Shown here: positions 55,515-60,070 of the stretch, in pieces
Position numbering within the stretch: position 1 is the first letter of the stretch
Layout: the number at the start of each line of letters is the position of its first letter
Source of the DNA: Lachnospiraceae bacterium
GTDB lineage: Bacteria; Bacillota; Clostridia; Lachnospirales; Lachnospiraceae
NCBI GenBank assembly: GCA_024403515.1
Contig: JAKSRS010000010.1
Span: forward strand, 1 to 60,070
Length of the DNA: 60,070 nt
Direction of reading: 5' to 3'
Notes under the pieces: model-generated
What the model was told of the DNA's origin: nothing
Seen by the model: the letters and a program-made list of their open reading frames with translations, nothing else
Database searches by the model: none
Position numbers and translations under genes: made by a program

Positions 55515-56453
55515 ATGACTGCTTTTATACAAAGTTTTTTAATTGTAGGTTCTCAGGTTGCAATTTTATTTATACTTATTGCGCTTGGCTTCTTTGGCGC
55601 CAAGAAAAAAATGTTGAACGACGAAGGCATTAAAAGTATCAACAATATTATGCTTTACTTCGTCACACCCTGCGTTGTTATCCACGCCTTCCAAAGAGAT
55701 TTTGATCCTCTATTACTTAAAAACCTTATTATGTGCATTATTGCCGCTATTCTTTCCCATGCCATCTGTTTTGTTCTTGCAATGCTTCTTATTAAGAATA
55801 AAGATGAAGGCAAAAGAAAGGTTTATCGTTTCACATCGATTTTTTCAAACTGCGGTTTTATGGCCCTTCCTCTTCTTGAAGCATTGCTTGGAAGCGAAGG
55901 TGTCTTCTATGGAGCCGGCTATCTTGCAGTCTTCAATATTTTAGTTTGGTCCTTCGGACAGTACTCTATGGCAAAGGGTCAGGGTGACTTTGATGTCAAA
56001 AAAGCTATCCTCAATCCCGGTGTATTAGCCTCGATTATCGGAGTCATTTTCTTTTTCACATCCTTTAAGCTCCCTATGCTTATTGGTTCTCCGATTGCCT
56101 ACTTAGCAGCCCTTAATACTCCGGTTCCTATGCTTATTATTGGTTATACTATCTCAAAGCTCGATGTAGAAAGCTTTATACATATTAAAGAAGACCTTCC
56201 TACCTTGCTGGTAAGACTGGTTATCGCTCCCCTTCTTTTGCTTGCCATTTTATATCCTTTTGGATACAGAGGATCTGTCCTTGTTTCTATTATAGTTTCA
56301 GCAAGTACTCCATCAGCTGCAATTTCAGCTATGTTTGCAATTAAGTACAACGCCGATGACAAGCTCGCGTCCAAGATCGTCGCTATTTCTTCTTTATTTT
56401 CTATTATTACAATGACTATTATAGTTGCTTTTACAAAATTTATCGCCGGTTAA
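55515..56453 (+). CDS. AEC family (auxin efflux carrier-like) transporter
   Basis: 312-residue membrane protein with about ten helices in two inverted halves. The broken-helix signature near the N-terminus (LFILIALGFFGAKKKMLNDEG) is split here at the Lys run, followed by GIKSINNIMLYFVTPC with the conserved Pro. Members export or import malate, other organic acids or unknown anions. The gene is transcribed alone, divergent from xpaC, with its own promoter and terminator. The ribosome site is AGGAG about 11 bases from the ATG. The substrate is not known. Confidence 0.88.
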   Translation: MTAFIQSFLIVGSQVAILFILIALGFFGAKKKMLNDEGIKSINNIMLYFVTPCVVIHAFQRDFDPLLLKNLIMCIIAAILSHAICFVLAMLLIKNKDEGKRKVYRFTSIFSNCGFMALPLLEALLGSEGVFYGAGYLAVFNILVWSFGQYSMAKGQGDFDVKKAILNPGVLASIIGVIFFFTSFKLPMLIGSPIAYLAALNTPVPMLIIGYTISKLDVESFIHIKEDLPTLLVRLVIAPLLLLAILYPFGYRGSVLVSIIVSASTPSAAISAMFAIKYNADDKLASKIVAISSLFSIITMTIIVAFTKFIAG

Positions 56454-56477
56454 TTTCATTTGTGACAAAAATGTTAG

Positions 56478-56523
56478 AAATGCTCTTTCATTCGTTAGAA
56501 GAATGAATAGAGCATTTTTTTTG
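56478..56523 (+). terminator. Terminator after the AEC transporter gene
   Basis: AAATGCTCT...AGAGCATTT with further pairing of TCATTC and GAATGA forms a long stem, ending in eight T. Confidence 0.9.
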
Positions 56524-56576
56524 TCTCAATTATTCTAATATCACAAGTTCTTAATCAAATCATAATCTTGAGACAA
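56521..56576. repeat. Distant inverted repeat before the glycosyltransferase operon
   Basis: TTGTCTCAA (56521-56529) and TTGAGACAA (56568-56576) are perfect nine-base inverted copies, 38 bases apart. The second touches the -35 box of the operon promoter. Confidence 0.55.
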
Positions 56577-56577
56577 C

Positions 56578-56606
56578 TTGTTACTTAATATCTAAATAAC
56601 TAGAAT
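56578..56606 (+). promoter_or_regulatory. Promoter of the glycosyltransferase operon
   Basis: TTGTTA, a 17-base spacer, then TAGAAT, about 43 bases before the ATG. Confidence 0.65.
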
Positions 56607-56648
56607 ACAACTCGAAATGGCACACTGTACTCGATGGGGGGTAAGAAT

Positions 56649-57710
56649 ATGAACATAACAATTTTAACGGGTCGATTCGGCATGGGACACGTAAAATGTG
56701 CTCAGGCCGTTGAAGAAATTATTAAATCTAATAATCCAAACGAAAATGTTTCTGTAATCGATTTTATTGATTATTGCTTTCCTACTATAAATGAAGCAAT
56801 CTACAAATCTTTTGAAATGGTTGTTTTTAAGATGTCTTTGGCTTATAACGCTCTTGCCAAGGCTACAGATAAAAACAGCATAATTCCCTTTAAATCGGTC
56901 TTCATGAAAAAAATTGATCAGATGATGGACGAATACAAGCCTGACCTTGTAATCGCTTGTCTTCCTTTATGTGCTGAATATTTTTCAGAATATAAAAGAG
57001 TCAATAATGAAAGTACTCCTTTATACGTATATATCACAGATATTTCAGTTCATAAGGATTGGGTTTCTGACCAGGTTGATGCTTACTTTGTCGGTGATGA
57101 AGAAACAAGACACAGCCTGGTTAAGCGAGGAGTTTCCAGTGACATCATTCACACAACCGGAATTCCCGTTTCTGAATCTTTCTTTACTGTAATGCCTGAA
57201 AAGGATTTCAATAAAACTCAGGTTCTTATTATGGGTGGTGGTCTTGGAATCATTCCCGGTAAAGACGTCACTTTATCAGCACTTAATAAGTCCAAAGATG
57301 TGAATGTAACTATAGTTTGTGGTAAAAACGAAAAATTGCTTAATCATGTAAAGAAACATTATAAAAACATTAATGCTATTGGATACTGCAATGATATTCC
57401 TTCTTTAATGGCTTCTTCTGATGTAATCATCACTAAGCCGGGCGGAATAACAACATTTGAAGCTATTAAGTCTGAAACACCTTTATACATCATCGAGCCT
57501 AGCCTTGAACAGGAGCTTGAAAACGCCAGATTCATTGAAACAAAACAGCTTGGAAAGATTGTTTACACTAAAGAAGAGTTTTCTTCAGATGATTTATTGA
57601 GATTTGTTAATGACAAAAAGCTAATAGATTCTATCAAACGAAACATGAGAAAAGTATCTTCCTACTTTGAATCTTCTGATCCTGTAAGACTTTATTTGGA
57701 GGCAGCATAA
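56649..57710 (+). CDS. MGDG synthase/MurG-like family glycosyltransferase (GT28)
   Basis: 353-residue GT-B enzyme. The N-terminal domain has TGRFGMGHVKCAQAV, the acceptor-loop motif of MGDG-synthase and UgtP-type enzymes, and the C-terminal domain has MGGGLGI and KPGGITTFEAI, which bind the nucleotide sugar. Such enzymes transfer galactose or glucose from a UDP-sugar to diacylglycerol on the cytoplasmic face of the membrane. It ends in a TAATG overlap with the deacetylase gene. I chose the ATG after GGGGGGT; a more upstream ATG lies inside the ribosome site. Glycolipid synthesis is the best guess; the exact acceptor and sugar are unknown. Confidence 0.87.
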   Translation: MNITILTGRFGMGHVKCAQAVEEIIKSNNPNENVSVIDFIDYCFPTINEAIYKSFEMVVFKMSLAYNALAKATDKNSIIPFKSVFMKKIDQMMDEYKPDLVIACLPLCAEYFSEYKRVNNESTPLYVYITDISVHKDWVSDQVDAYFVGDEETRHSLVKRGVSSDIIHTTGIPVSESFFTVMPEKDFNKTQVLIMGGGLGIIPGKDVTLSALNKSKDVNVTIVCGKNEKLLNHVKKHYKNINAIGYCNDIPSLMASSDVIITKPGGITTFEAIKSETPLYIIEPSLEQELENARFIETKQLGKIVYTKEEFSSDDLLRFVNDKKLIDSIKRNMRKVSSYFESSDPVRLYLEAA

Positions 57711-58273
57711 TGACAAACATATTTTTAACTTTTGATGATGGACCAAGTCCTGAATATACACTTAGTCTTCTCGCTTTACTTAGAGAATATAAGGTTAAAG
57801 CAACTTTTTTCGTAGTAGGTGAATTTGCCAAACAAAATCCTGAAATTATCAGAGCTGAATTTGAAGAAGGCCACGAGATTTGTCTTCATGCCAACAGACA
57901 CATCAGTTCTTGGCTTATGACAAGAAAGGCTTTTGAAAAAGACATGGATACAGCTCTTGAAACTCTTGAAGCTATAGGAGTTCGTCCAAGACTTTATAGA
58001 CCCCCGTGGGGAATGACACGAAAGTTCAGTCGCAGCGTTGCTTTCAGACGTGGAATGAAACTGATAAAATGGGACGTCATGGCAGATGACTGGCGAGCAA
58101 CTACTACACCCAAAACCATATGCAAAAAGATAATGGACAGAACAACTGCGGGATCGATTATTTGCCTTCATGATGGTCGAGGCCGAAATCACGCGCCTGA
58201 AAGAACAATCGAGGCATTAAGGCTTGCAATTCCACAGTTACTTGCGAAAGGATACACATTTGAAACCCTGTAA
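57710..58273 (+). CDS. Polysaccharide deacetylase (NodB family) without export signal
   Basis: 187-residue CE4-type deacetylase. The motifs are FLTFDDGPSP (Asp9, Asp10), HANRH (metal His60 and His64), RPPWGM, WDVMADDW and ICLHDGRG (catalytic His). It starts directly with the first beta-strand and has neither signal peptide nor transmembrane helix, unlike wall peptidoglycan deacetylases. This suggests it works in the cytoplasm or at the inner membrane face, perhaps on a lipid-linked sugar, as ArnD does. It overlaps the glycosyltransferase by one base and the flippase-like gene by 14. Confidence 0.9.
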   Translation: MTNIFLTFDDGPSPEYTLSLLALLREYKVKATFFVVGEFAKQNPEIIRAEFEEGHEICLHANRHISSWLMTRKAFEKDMDTALETLEAIGVRPRLYRPPWGMTRKFSRSVAFRRGMKLIKWDVMADDWRATTTPKTICKKIMDRTTAGSIICLHDGRGRNHAPERTIEALRLAIPQLLAKGYTFETL

Positions 58274-59291
58274 TAAGAAAACTGTTTTTATAGGCCTTCT
58301 TATTATCATTACAATGACCAGTTTAGCCGGTTACGTTATATTCAAACAATTTGATTTTAATGAAGTGGCCAATGCTATTAAACAATGCAATATATTATGG
58401 CTGATACCAGCACTTTTATGTATGCTTGCTTTTTCAATGGGAGAAGCAATAAACATCAACCAGGGATTAAAGCTTGCAGGGTATAAGGTAGGTCCAGCCA
58501 ATTCAATTAAATATGCTTTTGCGGGTTTTTTCTTTAGCTCTATAACACCTTCTGCTTCAGGAGGTCAGCCCGCTCAGCTTTACTATATGAGTCGGGATAA
58601 AATTAACATTTCCCATGGTTCCTTTTCATTACTCTTAGAACTTATAGGATTTGAAATAGGCTCCATTACTTTGGGTTTTCTAGGCATTCTGGTTTCTGTT
58701 TTCTCAGATATTCCTGTATTCGAAGGCTCAAACATTGTCTGGCTTGCAATCGTTGGGTTCATGGTAAACTTCATTTTACTTGCTGTTCTACTTATTATTA
58801 TGTTTTCCAGAAAAGCAGTAAAAGTGTTGGCTTGCTTTGCTATAAAAATAACTTCCTTATTTAGTAAAAAGAAAGATTCCAAAAGATCTATTCTCAGACT
58901 TATTTCTGAATACAGACTTGCCGCCATAAAGGCCCGAAATAATAAGAAAGTTCTTTTTAAAATTATACTCGTTTCCTTACTTAGACTGTTAGCTTACCAT
59001 TCAATTACATTCTTCACTTATAAAGCATTAGGGCTTAACTCTCAGTCATACTTTGAAATAGCGTTATTGCAAGGATTATTATTTACATCAGTCTCCTGCG
59101 TCCCTCTTCCAGGTAGTTCAGGAGCAATGGAAGGAGGTTTCGGAATCCTCTTTAAATCAATCTTTCCTTCTTCACTTCTGGGAAGCGCAATTATTCTTAC
59201 GAGAACAATTAATTTTGCTGTTCCTTTAATATATACAGGAATAACACTTTTATTCCTCCCTAGAAGAAAAGCTCATTCCAAAACGGAATGA
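58260..59291 (+). CDS. Flippase-like membrane protein (LPG synthase transmembrane family)
   Basis: 343-residue protein with about eight helices, matching the membrane domain of MprF-type lysyl-phosphatidylglycerol synthases but without the aminoacyl-transferase half. Family features are FFSSITPSASGGQPAQ and SCVPLPGSSGAMEGG. Such domains move modified lipids or glycolipids across the membrane. I place the start at TTG with AAAGGA seven bases upstream, which overlaps the end of the deacetylase gene. The stop codon lies inside the stem of the terminator. With the glycosyltransferase and deacetylase it forms a three-gene unit. Confidence 0.88.
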   Translation: MKPCNKKTVFIGLLIIITMTSLAGYVIFKQFDFNEVANAIKQCNILWLIPALLCMLAFSMGEAININQGLKLAGYKVGPANSIKYAFAGFFFSSITPSASGGQPAQLYYMSRDKINISHGSFSLLLELIGFEIGSITLGFLGILVSVFSDIPVFEGSNIVWLAIVGFMVNFILLAVLLIIMFSRKAVKVLACFAIKITSLFSKKKDSKRSILRLISEYRLAAIKARNNKKVLFKIILVSLLRLLAYHSITFFTYKALGLNSQSYFEIALLQGLLFTSVSCVPLPGSSGAMEGGFGILFKSIFPSSLLGSAIILTRTINFAVPLIYTGITLLFLPRRKAHSKTE

Positions 59292-59305
59292 GCTTTCAAT
59301 TTATT
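59264..59305. terminator. Bidirectional terminator between the flippase and HAD genes
   Basis: AAAGCTCATTCC-AAAAC-GGAATGAGCTTT is a 12-base stem. It is followed by CAATTTATT on the plus strand and TTCTTCT on the minus strand. It covers the stop codon of the flippase gene and the last codons of the HAD gene. Confidence 0.88.
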
Positions 59306-59960
59306 CAATAATATCTATTATCTTATCTAAGGAAGGTAAATAAGCGTACAATAAGGTTTTAAGGTCATCATCCGCTTCAGACTGATCCGGAATCATAACA
59401 ACCTTTAGACCAGCTGCATTTGCTGACTTAACACCATTTGGAGCATCCTCAACTGCCATACAATCACCAGGATTAAGCCCAAGTTCTTCACAGGCAAACT
59501 GATATACCTTAGGTGAAGGTTTACCTTCATCAACCATTGTAGCACTTAAAATCCTGTCAAAATGATTAGTAAGACCAACCATATCAAGATATTCTTTAGC
59601 ACGATCCAAATCTGTTGCTGTTGCAATTGCTGTTACAATATTCTTAGTATGAAGAAAATCGAGAAGCTCAATAGCACCCTTTTTTATCTGGATCCCGTTC
59701 TTTGCTACATAAGCGTCAAATAGCCCTTTTCTAACTCTTCTGGCATTATCATAATCAAAATCTTCGCCGAACCATTCTTTAAACCTTCTAGGGGCAAAAG
59801 GTCGTCCTAAAGATCTTAACTGTAGATACATTTCTTCAGTAAATACATAACCAAGACTAGCCATTGCCTGAGGCCAAATCATCCTATATATTTTTTCAGT
59901 ATCAATTAATGTACCGTCTAAATCAAAAATAACGGCTTTAACGCTTGTTTTTTGAGGCAT
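59301..59960 (-). CDS. HAD family phosphatase/phosphoglucomutase-like hydrolase
   Basis: 219-residue HAD hydrolase with a helical cap (subclass I, beta-phosphoglucomutase-like). Motif I is FDLDGTLIDTE (Asp13, Asp15), motif II is IATATD, the Lys is in GKPSPKVY, and motif IV is VEDAPNG. It may remove phosphate from small sugar phosphates or act as a mutase; the family is too broad to choose. It stands alone, convergent with the plus-strand operon. The tRNA-Phe terminator lies directly upstream. Confidence 0.9.
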   Translation of the reverse strand: MPQKTSVKAVIFDLDGTLIDTEKIYRMIWPQAMASLGYVFTEEMYLQLRSLGRPFAPRRFKEWFGEDFDYDNARRVRKGLFDAYVAKNGIQIKKGAIELLDFLHTKNIVTAIATATDLDRAKEYLDMVGLTNHFDRILSATMVDEGKPSPKVYQFACEELGLNPGDCMAVEDAPNGVKSANAAGLKVVMIPDQSEADDDLKTLLYAYLPSLDKIIDIIE

Positions 59961-59980
59961 AATATTTTCCTTTACAATAC

Positions 59981-60014
59981 AAAAAAAGCACGTAAACCAT
60001 AAAAGTTTACATGC
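59981..60014 (-). terminator. Terminator after the tRNA-Phe gene
   Basis: The minus strand forms GCATGTAAAC ... GTTTACGTGC (one mismatch) followed by seven T, five bases after the tRNA end. Confidence 0.85.
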
Positions 60015-60018
60015 TAAA

Positions 60019-60070
60019 TGCCCAGAGCCGGAATCGAACCAGCGACACGAGGATTTTCAGTCCTCTGCTC
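60019..60070 (-). tRNA. tRNA-Phe (GAA), 3' part, cut by the window end
   Basis: On the minus strand, the anticodon arm GAGGA-CTGAAAA-TCCTC gives anticodon GAA. A five-base variable loop, a T arm (GCTGG-TTCGATT-CCGGC) and the 3' acceptor strand TCTGGGC-A follow. The acceptor is not followed by CCA, so the end must be added by the CCA enzyme. The 5' acceptor and D arm lie beyond the window. Confidence 0.93.

Noticed and set aside
60019..60070. An integration (att) site at the tRNA-Phe gene
   Set aside because: No integrase and no repeat of the tRNA 3' end were seen inside the window; the sequence beyond the end is not available.

Overview
The window looks like a chromosomal segment of an anaerobic, low-GC Firmicute, most likely a Lachnospiraceae member of the Butyrivibrio/Pseudobutyrivibrio/Roseburia type. 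The signs are AT-rich DNA, strong Shine-Dalgarno sites, a reverse rubrerythrin, acetate kinase, a short archaeal-type ProRS, very large sugar-binding lipoproteins and many glycan genes. This placement is inference from gene content; no rRNA is present. Nearly all genes from 61 to 55281 are on the minus strand (rubrerythrin is the exception). A short plus-strand block lies at 55515-59291. I saw no insertion sequence, prophage, CRISPR array or clearly broken gene.

Layout. 61-4592: a TIR-domain membrane protein with a beta-propeller-like C-terminus, followed by a DHH phosphoesterase, under one promoter. 4712-12683: MATE exporter, hybrid histidine kinase, ABC-F ATPase and a GH13 alpha-glucan hydrolase. 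12938-17842: a housekeeping cluster, hup-rqcP-divIC-tilS-hpt-ftsH, with the sporulation genes yabP and yabQ absent from their usual place. 18002-25263: PEGA lipoprotein, cca, ackA, proS and an O-antigen-ligase-like membrane protein. 25288-28631: pseudouridine synthase, a two-component pair and a rubrerythrin. 28967-34458: a hydroxyacid dehydrogenase-mtnN-tldD-tldE-hflX operon. 34594-39496: a sugar isomerase-DUF4867-sugar kinase operon with a candidate operator, and an S66 peptidase. 39582-52289: a six-gene operon joining a sugar ABC importer to an HlyD/MacB-like pair and a second large binding lipoprotein, preceded by a GH2 beta-galactosidase. 52386-55281: xpaC-telA-TPM. 55515-59291 (plus): an AEC transporter, then a tightly coupled glycosyltransferase-deacetylase-flippase operon. 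59301-60070: a HAD phosphatase and the 3' part of a tRNA-Phe gene.

How the parts fit. The glycan genes suggest a life on plant or host oligosaccharides. Sugars would be bound by surface lipoproteins, imported by ABC permeases (the ATPase is not here and may be a shared one), hydrolysed in the cytoplasm by the GH2 and GH13 enzymes, and fed through isomerase and kinase steps to acetate via AckA. The most interesting uncharacterised units are the TIR/DHH pair (possible NAD-based sensing or defence), the mixed importer/HlyD/MacB-like operon, and the plus-strand glycolipid-like operon whose deacetylase has no export signal.

Many starts were set from the ribosome binding site; several of these are shorter than the longest open frame, and some use TTG or GTG. 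All functional assignments rest on motifs read by eye; no database search was possible.
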